A stretch of DNA of 64,000 nt from Paenibacillus prosopidis (GTDB lineage: Bacteria > Bacillota > Bacilli > Paenibacillales > Paenibacillaceae): assembly GCF_003337375.1 (NCBI RefSeq), contig NZ_QPJD01000009.1, positions 62,001 through 126,000 on the forward strand. The letters run 5' to 3'. The notes under the pieces were generated by a model that worked only from the letters and a program-made list of their open reading frames with translations, was not told where the DNA came from and ran no database searches. The position numbers and the translations under genes were made by a program. Every line of letters starts with the position of its first letter. Position 1 is the first letter of the stretch. This document shows, one piece after another, positions 25,014-35,177 of the stretch.

Positions 25014-26285
25014 ATGATGAATAATGCTTATTTTTTCAACGGGGTACCGTGGTTTGATCAGAATGGGGAGACCGTCAATGCACACGGTGCTTGTGTGTTA
25101 AAGGAAGGAAATAAATACTATCTTTTTGGAGAATACAAAACGAACGATGTTAATAAGTTCGTGGGTTTTTCGTGTTATTCCTCTTATAACCTGTCGGATT
25201 GGCATTTTGAAGTCTTGGCATTGCCACCGCAGGAACAAGGGCTTCTTGGCCCTGATCGAATTGGAGAACGGGTAAAGGTATTAAAGAATCATAAAACCGG
25301 CACCTTTGTCATGTTGATGCATACGGATAATTTGAAATACACGGATCCGTGCATAGGTCTTGCAACTTGCGATTCGATTGACGGTACATTCGAGTTTCAA
25401 GGACCGCTGCTTTTCGAAGGGAAGCCCATTAGAATGTGGGATATGGGTACCTTCGTTGACGAGAATGGAACAGCTTATTTATTGCTTCACGAGGGCGACA
25501 TTTATCGGTTAAGCGATGACAATCTGACCGCAGTGGAAAAGGTTGCGGAAAATATTGCGCCTGGCGGTGAATCACCGGCAATGTTCCACCATGGGGACAA
25601 CTATTTTATGATGTTCTCCAATAAAACGAGTTGGGAAAGAAATGACAACTATTATTTCGTTTCGAACAACTTACATGGACCTTGGAATGAACAAGGATTA
25701 TTTTGTCCGAAAGGCAGTTTAACCTATAATTCTCAGTGTTTCTTTGTCTTTTCATTAGAAGCAGATGGGAAAACAGTACCGCTCTATATGGGGGATCGTT
25801 GGTCATTTCCTCGTCAAGCTTCAAGTGCCACACAGGTTTGGTTGCCCATCACAGTAGTTAAAGAGGATAAATGTTCCATTCTTGAATATTGGCCGGTATG
25901 GGCGAGTGAATCGATCTCCCAGGTTTTTCTTGAAGGAATGGATAAACCTTTGCCATTTCGCTCAAACCAACGGGGAGATTCAGTAGATTATACCTTTGAA
26001 GGATCACAAATTATTGTTTATGGGATAAGTGATTGTCATGGCGGCTATGCGGAGTTTTCCATCTATGATGACACTGGCGAATTTATTCATCGCACAATTA
26101 TTGATTTTTACAGTTTGGTACCGGATTCCAGTATGAAATACGTTTCCCCGAAACTCTCACATGGGAGCTATACGCTGAAAGTCGGAGTAATGGGCGAAAA
26201 TGGGGTCTGGTTTAAAAAAGACGGCAAGCAATTCGGCAGTGATGATTACTTCGTAACACTTGAAAGTATTAAAGTCTGCACTTGA
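25014..26285 (+). CDS. GH43-like glycosidase (exo-beta-1,3-galactanase-like)
   Basis: A 423-residue protein with a five-bladed beta-propeller N-terminal domain (about 1-300) and a beta-sandwich-like C-terminal part (about 310-423). The opening (FNGVPWFDQNGETVNAHGAC followed by VLKEGNKYYLFGEYK) and the later PGGESPAMFHHGDNYFMMFS resemble GH43 subfamily 24 enzymes and relatives that remove galactose from beta-1,3-galactan. It has no signal peptide, so it would act on imported oligosaccharides. It is the first hydrolase gene after the permeases, coupled by a 10-base gap. Family membership is good; the subfamily, and hence specificity, is inference. Confidence 0.78.
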   Translation: MMNNAYFFNGVPWFDQNGETVNAHGACVLKEGNKYYLFGEYKTNDVNKFVGFSCYSSYNLSDWHFEVLALPPQEQGLLGPDRIGERVKVLKNHKTGTFVMLMHTDNLKYTDPCIGLATCDSIDGTFEFQGPLLFEGKPIRMWDMGTFVDENGTAYLLLHEGDIYRLSDDNLTAVEKVAENIAPGGESPAMFHHGDNYFMMFSNKTSWERNDNYYFVSNNLHGPWNEQGLFCPKGSLTYNSQCFFVFSLEADGKTVPLYMGDRWSFPRQASSATQVWLPITVVKEDKCSILEYWPVWASESISQVFLEGMDKPLPFRSNQRGDSVDYTFEGSQIIVYGISDCHGGYAEFSIYDDTGEFIHRTIIDFYSLVPDSSMKYVSPKLSHGSYTLKVGVMGENGVWFKKDGKQFGSDDYFVTLESIKVCT

Positions 26286-26350
26286 ATGGTTGTGTCAATA
26301 TATAAGATGTAGAACCAGAGTCAAAATGCAAAAAATCAGCAAAGGCTGTG

Positions 26351-28663
26351 ATGGATATCATGTACAGAGTTGAGACAAAGATGATGGATGGCTGGGAGTT
26401 TACATTACAAAAGCCGGAAGACCCAAACTTCAAGCCCGTTAAGCTTCCTCACGATTGGGCCATTCATGCTCCAATCAATAGAGACATGAAGCAGGGAACA
26501 GATCAAGGATTTAGAGACCGATGGGGAATCGGGTGGTACAGACGAAATCTTGTACTCGAAGAGCTCAAAGCGGATACTGTTTACCAATTGCAATTTGACG
26601 GCGTTTATGAGAACAGTACGGTATGGGTGAATGGTCAAGAAGTTGGTGGTCAAAAGTACGGGTATTCAAGATTTACCCTGGAAATTACTGATTGCATTCA
26701 TGAAGGGGACAATCAGATCCTGGTCAAGGTAGACAACACTTCTTTTCCCGCAGACAGATGGTATTCCGGGGCAGGGATATACAGAACCGTCAAGTTGCTT
26801 GAATGTTATAAGAATCATTTCAATCCGGAAGAGATTCAAGTGAAAACCGCCATTCAGGGCGATACGGGCGTCATTACCATAATGACCGGAGTCTCCTCTT
26901 TGGTAAAAGCATGTATTTCAGATGAAAATGTGCGTTATACAGGTGAATCTGAAGACGGAATGATCTGTATCGAAATACCAAATGTAAAGCTATGGAGTCC
27001 TGAACAGCCCCATTTATATCCATTGGAATTGTCCCTTTATGAAGGGGATGAAATCGTTGACACGGTTGAATTGAAAATTGGTGTCAGAGAAATCAAGATG
27101 GTTGCCGGTAAAGGGATGTTTATCAACGGCAGAATGATAAAGGTAAAGGGGCTGTGTATCCACCAAGACGCAGGCTGTCTGGGAATTGCCGTACCGCCGG
27201 AAATTTGGAGAGAGCGGCTTATCAAGTTTAAAGAAATTGGATGCAATGCCGTTCGACCGTCACACCATATCTTTGCATCGGAATTCCTGGATCTATGTGA
27301 TGAATTAGGATTTCTTGTCTATGAGGAACCGTTTGACAAATGGACAGGAGGTGCCTACAGGAGATATTTCGAGACGGAATGGAAACGTGATCTGGAATGC
27401 ATGGTGAAGAGGGACCGGAACCATCCGTGTATATTCATGTGGGGTGTGGGCAACGAGGTTGAAAATCAAGCGCAAGCATCGATGCTGAAGCTGCTCAAAA
27501 TGCTAAAGGAACATTTGGTTACATTGGATGATACAAGACCGGTTACCTATGCCATGAACCCCCATTTTAAATACGAGAGCAAAGTGGACATGTCGAAAGT
27601 GATTGATATTCAAAAGTTCGTAAATGAAGTGGATGATATGGAAATTTATGATATAGACGAAAGAGTGGAGCGGGTCCGGAGGATTGCAGAGCATGTTGAT
27701 GTGATATCTTGCAACTACCAAGAACCGTGGTATGCTGCCATCCACAAGGCCATTCCGGATAAATTAATACTAGGATCGGAAACATTCCAATATTTTAAGG
27801 GACATCCTGATCAGATGAAGAATTTCAGCGAGGAAGTTCCTTGGATGGATGTCGAAAAATATGATTATGTCATCGGCGGTATGCTTTGGACGGGGATTGA
27901 TTATTTGGGCGAATCGATGGGATATCCATCCAAAGGACGGACGAATTCATTGTTCTGGACAAATAATGAGCGCAAGCCGATGTCTTATCTGTATCAAAGC
28001 TATTGGTCAGAGGAACCGATGGTATATATGGCAGTAATGGACAATTCATTGCAGGATGAGGGAATGAAGGATCACTGGGGTGCCCCAAGATACGCAAGTC
28101 ATTGGAACTTTCCCCAGTTTAACAAGGCGGTCATTCCATATATGATCGCAACGAATTGTGAAGAAGTAACCATTGAGCTGAACGATAACCCGATTTATGT
28201 CAAAAAACCATGCTCCTATCCGAATCGAATGATCACAGGCTATATGCCGTATAAACCGGGAACAGTAACGGTAAGGGGCATAATTAACGGCAAAGAGGTA
28301 TGCCAATATACGTTAAAAACAGCAGGAACTGCGGTCAGACTTGACTTTGATTATGAGGAAATCAATCTGGATGCAAATGAAGGTTATGAAAAATTATTCA
28401 CCGTTCGGGCAAAGGACATGGAGGGAATCCCTGTATTCCACGAAAGTGCAAAGGTCGTCTTCAGCGTTACTGGACCGGCAGAAGTCGTTGCCGTTGATAA
28501 TGGAGATCTCTCATCAAGTGAGCCATACGACAATAATGGGATGCATATGTATCGTGGATGTGTAAGTACGGTGATTCGGCTTACTGGTAAAAAAGGGCGA
28601 GTTGAATGTTTCGCGTTTTCAGAAGGAATGGATACAGCTCGACTAGTTATCAATGTGACTTAG
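26351..28663 (+). CDS. Glycoside hydrolase family 2 (beta-galactosidase/glucuronidase-like)
   Basis: A 770-residue cytoplasmic GH2 enzyme. The N-terminal jelly roll (about 1-165: LPHDWAIHAPI, WYRRNLVL, GVYENSTVWVNGQEVGG), immunoglobulin-like domain (about 170-260) and TIM barrel (about 260-560) carry acid/base Glu369 in GVGNEVENQ and nucleophile Glu477 in LGSETFQYF. C-terminal beta domains include the PNRMITGYMPYKPGTVTVRG segment. ATG 26351 is chosen (AAAGG 5 bases upstream); GTG 26348 and ATG 26360 are alternatives. The substrate is likely a beta-galactoside or glucuronide from plant polysaccharide. A C-terminal piece of a paralogue survives at 31729-31866. Confidence 0.88.
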   Translation: MDIMYRVETKMMDGWEFTLQKPEDPNFKPVKLPHDWAIHAPINRDMKQGTDQGFRDRWGIGWYRRNLVLEELKADTVYQLQFDGVYENSTVWVNGQEVGGQKYGYSRFTLEITDCIHEGDNQILVKVDNTSFPADRWYSGAGIYRTVKLLECYKNHFNPEEIQVKTAIQGDTGVITIMTGVSSLVKACISDENVRYTGESEDGMICIEIPNVKLWSPEQPHLYPLELSLYEGDEIVDTVELKIGVREIKMVAGKGMFINGRMIKVKGLCIHQDAGCLGIAVPPEIWRERLIKFKEIGCNAVRPSHHIFASEFLDLCDELGFLVYEEPFDKWTGGAYRRYFETEWKRDLECMVKRDRNHPCIFMWGVGNEVENQAQASMLKLLKMLKEHLVTLDDTRPVTYAMNPHFKYESKVDMSKVIDIQKFVNEVDDMEIYDIDERVERVRRIAEHVDVISCNYQEPWYAAIHKAIPDKLILGSETFQYFKGHPDQMKNFSEEVPWMDVEKYDYVIGGMLWTGIDYLGESMGYPSKGRTNSLFWTNNERKPMSYLYQSYWSEEPMVYMAVMDNSLQDEGMKDHWGAPRYASHWNFPQFNKAVIPYMIATNCEEVTIELNDNPIYVKKPCSYPNRMITGYMPYKPGTVTVRGIINGKEVCQYTLKTAGTAVRLDFDYEEINLDANEGYEKLFTVRAKDMEGIPVFHESAKVVFSVTGPAEVVAVDNGDLSSSEPYDNNGMHMYRGCVSTVIRLTGKKGRVECFAFSEGMDTARLVINVT

Positions 28664-28704
28664 TGCATTGCATTTTAGTATGTGTCATTTGGGAGGAATT
28701 TAAA

Positions 28705-30774
28705 TTGGCGCTTATCATTGACCACAATACGACTTACCGCATTCCGAAGAATCCGGCTTCACCTATCCGACATGCTTGGGAAATGGTAAAGCGGGACCAT
28801 GAACAGGTTCTTGGCGCTGTTCCAAGGCTCATCTCGGCGGAGGATGAGCCGGCTGACGTGGTCATCCGATATGCGGAGCCTGAAGACCGGTGCCCGGACA
28901 GGCCTGAGGCGTTTTGCTTCCGCTTCGTCAAGTACGGCGGCAAAACGGAGCTTCATATTGCTGCGGGCGACGATCTTGGTCTGGTCTACGGTATGCTAGA
29001 ATACAGCGGAAAGCACCTCGGCGTCGATCCGTTCTGGTTCTGGGCGGACCTTCCACCCGAGCGGCGAATCAGCGTCGAGCTTCCTGAGGGCGATTACGAT
29101 TCGCCGGAACCGTTCGTCCGGTTCCGCGGCTGGTTCGTCAACGACGAGGTATGCCTGATCGGGTGGAAGGAGGAGTACCCGCCGACCCGGGAGGTATGGC
29201 AGCCTGTCTTTGAAGCGCTTCTGCGCTGTGGAGGGAATATGGTCATTCCCGGCACCGACCTGCCGAGGCATGGTGTGCATGCCGATGTGGCTGCGGAGAT
29301 GGGATTATGGATTACTCACCACCATGCAGAGCCATTAGGCGCAGAAATGTTTCTCAGAGCGTATGAAGGAAAGAAAGCGAGCTATCAAGAGAACCCGGAG
29401 CTGTTCGAGGCATTGTGGGAAGAAGCGATCGAGAAGCAGAAGGACCGCAACATTGTTTGGGTTCTATCCTTCCGCGGACAAGGAGACCAGCCTTTCTGGA
29501 TAAACGATCCCGCATTTGACACGCCCGAGAAGCGCGGAGAAATGATCAGCCGAGTCATACGCAAACAATACGATATGGTTAACAGCAAGGTAGCCGATCC
29601 GCAGTATTGCGTGGCATTGTATGGGGAGATCTCGGAATTATATAAAGCAGGTCATGTCAATGTTCCGGACGATGTTATCAAGGTTTGGGCGGACAATGGA
29701 TACGGCAAGATGGTGTCAAGGCGCCACGGTAACCTGAATCTGCGGGTGCCGGCTTTGCCCGAGCCGTATGAAAAAGGGAAGCACGGCATCTATTACCATG
29801 TAACGTTTCACGATCTTCAAGCCTCCAATCATTTAGCTTTGTTCCCGGCTCCTGTCGAGTTGATCAAAGGAGAGATCGAGGAGGCGTTTCGGGTCGGCGC
29901 AAAGGATTACGTCCTCATCAATAGCGGCAACATCCGGCCGCACGTCTATACGCTGGACTTGATACGGGAGCTGTGGACGCGGGGGGAGGCGGATACGGAA
30001 GAGCATCTTGGTTCGTTTGTCCGCCGGATGTTCTCCTCTGGTTCTCCGGAAATCGCCGAGATGTTTCGCGACTATGCACGGCGGACGATCCCGTATGGTC
30101 CGAAGGAAGACGATCGGGCGGGGGATGAGTTCTATCATCATCCGGCACGCATCATCGTCGGACACTGGCTTCAGGGGAAATCAGATCAACCTCATTCCGG
30201 CTTATATTGGACGACTGGGGAAGTCGGTTTTCCGGAGCAAGTCGAATGTTTTCGCCGATTGTGCGCAGATGCCATTCCGGGCTGGCGCGAGCTGAAGGAG
30301 CGGATTGAACGGCTGCTTCCGGAGCTGGCGGAACCGGACCGCCTTCGGCTGAAGGATCATTTGCTGCTGCACGTAGAGCTGCATCTATCCGGTTGCGAAG
30401 GCTTCGACGCGCTAGGGAAATCGTACTCAGCTTACCGTGAAGGAAACTATCCGCTGGCTTTTGTGTATGCTTCGCAAGCAATGTGGAATTATCGGAAGGG
30501 CCAGGTCGCACTGCAGGAAGCCGAGCATGGAAAGTGGACTCATTTCTTCCGGGCGGACTGGCTGACGAATATTGAGAGCACGGTGCAAAATATGGATACG
30601 CTTCGCCGCTGGCTTCGCATGCACGGCGACAGTCCCGATTTCTTTGCGTGGTACAAGCAGTTTCTGATGCCGGAAACGGAAAAATATATTTATTTGGAGA
30701 ACACTCACCGCAATCCTCTTTCGGATGATGAGCTGGCCAAGAGGCTGGTGGATAAGTTCGGCGTCCCGGCTTGA
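28705..30774 (+). CDS. Probable GH115 alpha-glucuronidase-like protein
   Basis: A 689-residue intracellular protein resembling family GH115, which removes 4-O-methyl-glucuronic acid from xylan or arabinogalactan side chains. Matching points are the N-terminal alpha/beta domain, the barrel entry VRFRGWFVNDEVCLIGW, the WADNGYGKMV strand, GIYYHVTFHDLQ, and the long helical C-terminal region. The start is TTG 28705 with GGGAGG (28691-28696) 8 bases upstream. An in-frame ATG at 28606 lies within the end of the GH2 gene and would add 33 unlike residues. The 41-base gap after GH2 suggests one transcript. It is shorter than many secreted GH115 enzymes and lacks a signal peptide. Confidence 0.72.
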   Translation: MALIIDHNTTYRIPKNPASPIRHAWEMVKRDHEQVLGAVPRLISAEDEPADVVIRYAEPEDRCPDRPEAFCFRFVKYGGKTELHIAAGDDLGLVYGMLEYSGKHLGVDPFWFWADLPPERRISVELPEGDYDSPEPFVRFRGWFVNDEVCLIGWKEEYPPTREVWQPVFEALLRCGGNMVIPGTDLPRHGVHADVAAEMGLWITHHHAEPLGAEMFLRAYEGKKASYQENPELFEALWEEAIEKQKDRNIVWVLSFRGQGDQPFWINDPAFDTPEKRGEMISRVIRKQYDMVNSKVADPQYCVALYGEISELYKAGHVNVPDDVIKVWADNGYGKMVSRRHGNLNLRVPALPEPYEKGKHGIYYHVTFHDLQASNHLALFPAPVELIKGEIEEAFRVGAKDYVLINSGNIRPHVYTLDLIRELWTRGEADTEEHLGSFVRRMFSSGSPEIAEMFRDYARRTIPYGPKEDDRAGDEFYHHPARIIVGHWLQGKSDQPHSGLYWTTGEVGFPEQVECFRRLCADAIPGWRELKERIERLLPELAEPDRLRLKDHLLLHVELHLSGCEGFDALGKSYSAYREGNYPLAFVYASQAMWNYRKGQVALQEAEHGKWTHFFRADWLTNIESTVQNMDTLRRWLRMHGDSPDFFAWYKQFLMPETEKYIYLENTHRNPLSDDELAKRLVDKFGVPA

Positions 30775-30876
30775 TGCGTTCGGAACAAAGTCTATTGGAT
30801 ATTCGCCGCGGTCAAAGAGTGATCGGGTGGCATGTAGTCATACTTATACTTTTATTAATAAACGGTGGTGGATCCA

Positions 30877-31542
30877 TTGGAAAAACAAACGATTTACTTG
30901 GCTGGTGATTCGACAATGGCGGATTATCAGCCTCATTCGTACCCCATGCAAGGTTGGGGGAATAAGCTCCATTTATTTATTCCCGATTCCGTTCGGATTG
31001 TGAATAAGGCTGTGTGCGGGAGAAGCTCCAAGAGCTTTATCGAGGAAGGAAGGCTCGAAGAAATTTTACAAATGATCAAGCCGGGCGACTACTTGTTCAT
31101 TCAATTTGGTCACAACGACAGTAAGGAAGATGCCGAAAGACATACAAGTCCTTGGAGCACGTACCATCGGTATTTACGGCAATATATCGACGGAGCGAGA
31201 GTGAAGGGGGCTCATCCCGTACTCATCTCGCCTCTTTGCCGCAGACATTTTGACGTTGATGGTCTTTTGATCAACACACACGGCGATTTTCCCCGATCCA
31301 TGGAAGCGCTGGCCGTTCAGGAAAAAGTCCATTTCATCGATTTGTGCGGCCGAAGTGCCGTCGCATTCAAGGAAATGGGAGACGCCAAATCGAGAGAATG
31401 GCTGACCTGGCTGCGCCCGGACGAACATCCGAATTACCCCGAAGGGATCGAAGACAATACGCATTTGAATGAACAAGGTGCAGAAGCTGTCGCAAGAATG
31501 GTAGCCGATGCCATTCTGAAACTGAACCTGAATTTCGGTTGA
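30877..31542 (+). CDS. Rhamnogalacturonan acetylesterase (SGNH/GDSL hydrolase)
   Basis: A 221-residue SGNH hydrolase of the RhgT/YesT type that removes acetyl groups from rhamnogalacturonan or similar oligosaccharides. Block I is YLAGDSTMADY (nucleophile Ser), block II has the Gly in KAVCGRSSKSF, block III is QFGHNDSK, and block V is NTHLNEQGA with the catalytic His. It has no signal peptide. TTG 30877 is taken as start (GGTGG at 30864-30868); GTG 30865 or 30868 are possible and add at most four residues. A hairpin follows at 31551. A 210-bp segment of this gene is repeated at 35178-35387. Confidence 0.88.
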   Translation: MEKQTIYLAGDSTMADYQPHSYPMQGWGNKLHLFIPDSVRIVNKAVCGRSSKSFIEEGRLEEILQMIKPGDYLFIQFGHNDSKEDAERHTSPWSTYHRYLRQYIDGARVKGAHPVLISPLCRRHFDVDGLLINTHGDFPRSMEALAVQEKVHFIDLCGRSAVAFKEMGDAKSREWLTWLRPDEHPNYPEGIEDNTHLNEQGAEAVARMVADAILKLNLNFG

Positions 31543-31550
31543 TAAGCTAT

Positions 31551-31589
31551 AAAGCCGGTATTCTCCTATCTGAGAGGAATACCGGCTTT
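31551..31589 (+). terminator. Terminator-like hairpin after the acetylesterase gene
   Basis: AAAGCCGGTATTC (31551-31563) pairs with GAATACCGGCTTT (31577-31589), a 13-bp stem starting 8 bases after the stop codon. The T run is weak. Confidence 0.75.
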
Positions 31590-31728
31590 AATGATTCTTA
31601 GGAGTACAAATGAAGAAATTTCAATGCATACAGCAGCGCCCAATCCTGTTAGCCCAAGGATCTTTAAATTGGACCGGTGGTTCGTGCAAAAGGTATTTGA
31701 GACGGATTAGTAAGATGACTTGGAATGT

Positions 31729-31866
31729 TATGTGAATAAACCATCTTTCTATCCAAACAGAATGATTACAGTCTATCTTCCATTTTTGACGGGGACTATA
31801 ACGGTCAGAGGTTTTATTAGTGAACAAGTGGTATGTCATTCTATTTCCAATATCTGTGAGGTGTGA
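31729..31866 (+). pseudogene. C-terminal relic of a second GH2 gene
   Basis: The frame reads YVNKPSFYPNRMITVYLP, then LTGTITVRGFI, to TGA 31864-31866. It aligns with YVKKPCSYPNRMITGYMP and PGTVTVRGII of the intact GH2 protein (DNA about 28196-28300). Only about 45 codons remain and the upstream part is unrelated. The GAGGTG ribosome site of the next gene overlaps its last codons, so the relic was once the gene directly upstream of the GH43 gene. Confidence 0.75.
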
Positions 31867-31873
31867 AAAGACC

Positions 31874-33298
31874 ATGTCCAATTCGAAAATAAACGCAACC
31901 TATCCAATCGATATTCTAAGGGGCGATTATCCCGATCCTACCATAGTCCGGGTAGGTCAAGATTATTACATGACACACTCGTCTTTCATGTATGCTCCAG
32001 GGCTTCTCGTATGGCATTCCCGCAATCTGACCGATTGGGTCCCCCTTTGCCATGCTCTCCAGACTTACGTCGGAGATATTTGGGCACCGGATCTGGTCTA
32101 TGTGAACGGACTCTTTTACATTTACTTTCCCGCTAACGGAACGAATTATGTTATCTATGCAGAGAAAGCGGAAGGTCCTTGGTCCGATCCCATTGATCTG
32201 AGTGTAGACGGGATTGACCCGGGGCACTTGCTAGCCCCGGATGGGCAGCGGTACCTGTATATCAACTACGGAAGGGCTGTTTCCTTAGCCCCGGATGGCC
32301 TTTCCGCTACCGGCGATTTACAAACGGTTTATGAAGGGTGGCCAATCCCTGAGGAATGGGTTGTGGACGGGATGGCTCTCGAATCCCCAAAACTACTGGT
32401 CCGAGGAGATTATTATTATTTGATTTGCGCACAAGGCGGAACGGCTGGTCCTGCGACGAGCCATATGGCGGTTGCAGCCAGGAGCAAAAATCCTTTAGGG
32501 CCTTGGGAGAACTCTCCCAATAATCCTCTTGTGCATACTTGGTCGAAGGAAGAACGCTGGTGGTCAAAGGGGCATGGTACGTTAGTCGATACACCTGATG
32601 GAAAATGGTATTTCGTCTATCATGCCTATGAAAAGGATTATTACACGCTTGGAAGGCAAACCTTGCTGGACCTTATCGAGTGGACAGAAGACGACTGGCC
32701 GATCGTATCGCAGGTTCCGGACGGAGAGTTGAAGCCGGAGCAAGGAAATTCTCTGGAGCTTTCTGACGATTTCCAAGGTGATTCACTCGGTTGGCAGTGG
32801 CGATTTTACAAGGAACTGGATCCTGAACGTTATGAAGTAGGCGGGGGCGTCTTGAAGCTAAAGGCCAAAGGGAATTCACCGGCGGATTCAGGACCGCTCG
32901 TCGTCATTCCACCCGACCGGGCCTATGAAGCTGAAGTTGAGATTAAGGTCGGGCCTGAAGCTGAAGCAGGACTTGTGCTCTTTTATAACGACCGCTGTTA
33001 TGCGGGGATCAGCTTTACGGAGCATAATATTCATCGACTGCGGCGAGGTATCAAAGGCTTTTCTATAAAAGGCCTGGGCTGCCGACTTCATTTGAAGCTT
33101 AGGAACGACCACCATACGGTGACGATGTTTTATAGTACCGATGGTATTGGGTGGAATCGGTTTCCTTCAACAATAGAAGTGTCAGGTTATAACCATAATA
33201 CGTTTGGCGAATTTATTGGCCTTCGCCTAGGCATTTATGCGGCAGGTAACGGAGAGGCTGAATTTTCGCGATTTCGGTACCGTATGATTGAAGAGTGA
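31874..33298 (+). CDS. GH43 family glycosidase with C-terminal beta-sandwich
   Basis: A 474-residue protein. The N-terminal GH43 five-bladed propeller (about 1-290) has catalytic base Asp in GDYPDPTIVRVG, transition-state Asp in GIDPGHL and acid Glu in ALESPKL. The C-terminal concanavalin-like beta-sandwich (about 295-474: LSDDFQGDSLGWQWRFYK) resembles the second domain of beta-xylosidase/arabinofuranosidase GH43 enzymes. ATG 31874 has GAGGTG 10 bases upstream; in-frame starts further up lie inside the GH2 relic. No signal peptide is visible. It is followed with no gap by the GH36 pseudogene, which probably was the next gene of the same operon. Confidence 0.88.
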   Translation: MSNSKINATYPIDILRGDYPDPTIVRVGQDYYMTHSSFMYAPGLLVWHSRNLTDWVPLCHALQTYVGDIWAPDLVYVNGLFYIYFPANGTNYVIYAEKAEGPWSDPIDLSVDGIDPGHLLAPDGQRYLYINYGRAVSLAPDGLSATGDLQTVYEGWPIPEEWVVDGMALESPKLLVRGDYYYLICAQGGTAGPATSHMAVAARSKNPLGPWENSPNNPLVHTWSKEERWWSKGHGTLVDTPDGKWYFVYHAYEKDYYTLGRQTLLDLIEWTEDDWPIVSQVPDGELKPEQGNSLELSDDFQGDSLGWQWRFYKELDPERYEVGGGVLKLKAKGNSPADSGPLVVIPPDRAYEAEVEIKVGPEAEAGLVLFYNDRCYAGISFTEHNIHRLRRGIKGFSIKGLGCRLHLKLRNDHHTVTMFYSTDGIGWNRFPSTIEVSGYNHNTFGEFIGLRLGIYAAGNGEAEFSRFRYRMIEE

Positions 33299-35176
33299 TT
33301 GGAAGGCCATTATACAAGGGAAGCCGAAGCTGGAAGGGTTGTCGGCAATCTATACGGAAAGCGATGATGAAGCGGAGACGCTGGAGATCGAGCTGAAGGA
33401 CACCCTAATGGATCGAAGAGTGATTCTATCGTATTCTGTATTCGATCAGTGGAGTGCGATTACGCGCTCCGTCAAATTCGTGAACTTGGACCGACAAAAG
33501 GTGAAGCTGCTTCAGGCGGCGAGCATGAGCTTGGACTTCGACGACGCGGATTACGAAATGCTCCATCTCTCCGGAGCGTGGGCGAACGAGCGGAATATAT
33601 ACCGCAGACGCTGTTCAAAGGGAACCAGTCGATCGAAAGCAAACGGGGAGCAAGCAGCCCGCAGCATAACCCGTTTCTTGCGCTCTTGCGGAAGGATGTC
33701 GGTGAACAGTACGGGGAAGTATACGGAATCAATCTCGTTTATAGCGGAAACTTCTTTGCCAACGTGGAAGTCGATCAATACGATACGGCTCGCGTCACGA
33801 TGGGGATTAACCCGTTTGACTTTTCCTGGCTGCTGGAGCCGGGCGAAGCTTTTCAAACGCCGGAAGCGGTAATGGTCTACTCCGGTGAGGGATTGGGCGG
33901 CATGTCCAGAATCTATCACAAACTTTATCGTACCCGCTTGTGCAGAGGGGTACACCGCGATATGGAGCGTCCTGTGCTGGTCAATAACTGGGAAGGGACG
34001 TATTTTGATTTCACCGCGGATAAAATCGAACAGATTGCCGCCAAAGAGAGCGAGATTGGTGTCGAGCTGCTTGTTTTGGATGATGGATGGTTCGGCAAAC
34101 GGAATGATGACAAAAGCTCGCAAGGCGACTGGTTCGTCAATCGGGAGAAGCTTCCGGACGGACTAGATGATTTGGCCGGGCGGATCAATCAGCTTGGTTT
34201 GCAGTTCGGATTGTGGTTCGAGCCGGAAATGGTATCCGAAGACAGTGAACTGTACCGGGACCATCCTGATTGGTGCATTCATGTGAAAGACCGCCGCCGT
34301 ACGACAAGCCGCAGCCAGCTTGTGTTGGATTTCTCCCGTAAGGAAGTATGCGACGCCATTGTTGAACAGCTTTCGGACATTCTGGGAAGTACACCGATTG
34401 TTTACGTGAAATGGGATATAAACCGGCATATGACCTAGATCGGTTCGGCAGCGCTTCCGCCTGAACGCCAACGCGAGACTTCGCACCGGTATATCCTTGG
34501 CTTTTACAACGTGCTGGAGCGCTTGACCTCGGCATTTCCTCATGTCCTATTCGAGAGCTGCTCCAGCGGAGGGCGATTCGATCCCAGCGTGTTGTACTAA
34601 ATGCCTCAAACATGGGCCAGCGATAACACCGATGCCATAAGCAGCCTGAAAATTCAATACGGAACGAGTATCGTCTATCCGATCAACACGATAGGAGCTC
34701 ACGTTACGGAATCGCCCAGTCATATGTTAAACCGGTCAGCATCGCTTGAGACGCGGGGAAATGTAGCTTACTGCGGTACTTTCGGATATGAACTGGACTT
34801 GACCATAATCACTGAAGAAGAAAAGGAGATAGCCAAAGAACAAGTCACATTTTATAAGGAAAATCGCAGATTGATTCAGTTCGGCGACTTCTATCGCTTG
34901 CTGAGCCCATTCGAGGGCAACGAAGCTGCATGGATGATCGTATCGGAAGACCGTTCGGAAGCGATTGTATCTTATTTCCATGTGCTGGCTCAGCCTAACT
35001 GCGGCTTCCGTTCGGTCCGATTGCAGGGACTCGAAGCGAATGCGGACTATGAACTGCTGGAAAGCGGCCAAGTATTTGGCGGAGACGAGTTAATGTCGGT
35101 TGGATTACGTGTACCGGTCCAATTAACCCGTAGGGATTTCACGAACAAAGTATGGCGCCTGCGGAAATTACCATGA
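33288..35176 (+). pseudogene. GH36 alpha-galactosidase gene, truncated, frameshifted, two nonsense codons
   Basis: Clear GH36 sequence in several pieces. A 5' piece (33300-33598: EGLSAIYTESDDEAETLEIE, ITRSVKFVNLDR) lacks roughly the first 100 residues. A frameshift near 33588-33600 follows, then a long piece with VLVNNWEGTYFDFT, VLDDGWFGKRNDDKSSQGDW and VYVKWDINRHMT. It stops at TAG 34436-34438, where relatives have Glu (MTEIGS). The same frame continues (FESCSSGGRFDPSVLY with the acid/base region), stops again at TAA 34598-34600 (normally Tyr), and runs on as MPQTWASDNTDA to 35176. Catalytic residues are still readable, so the inactivation seems fairly recent. It lies directly behind the GH43 gene. 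Confidence 0.9.
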
Positions 35177-35177
35177 C

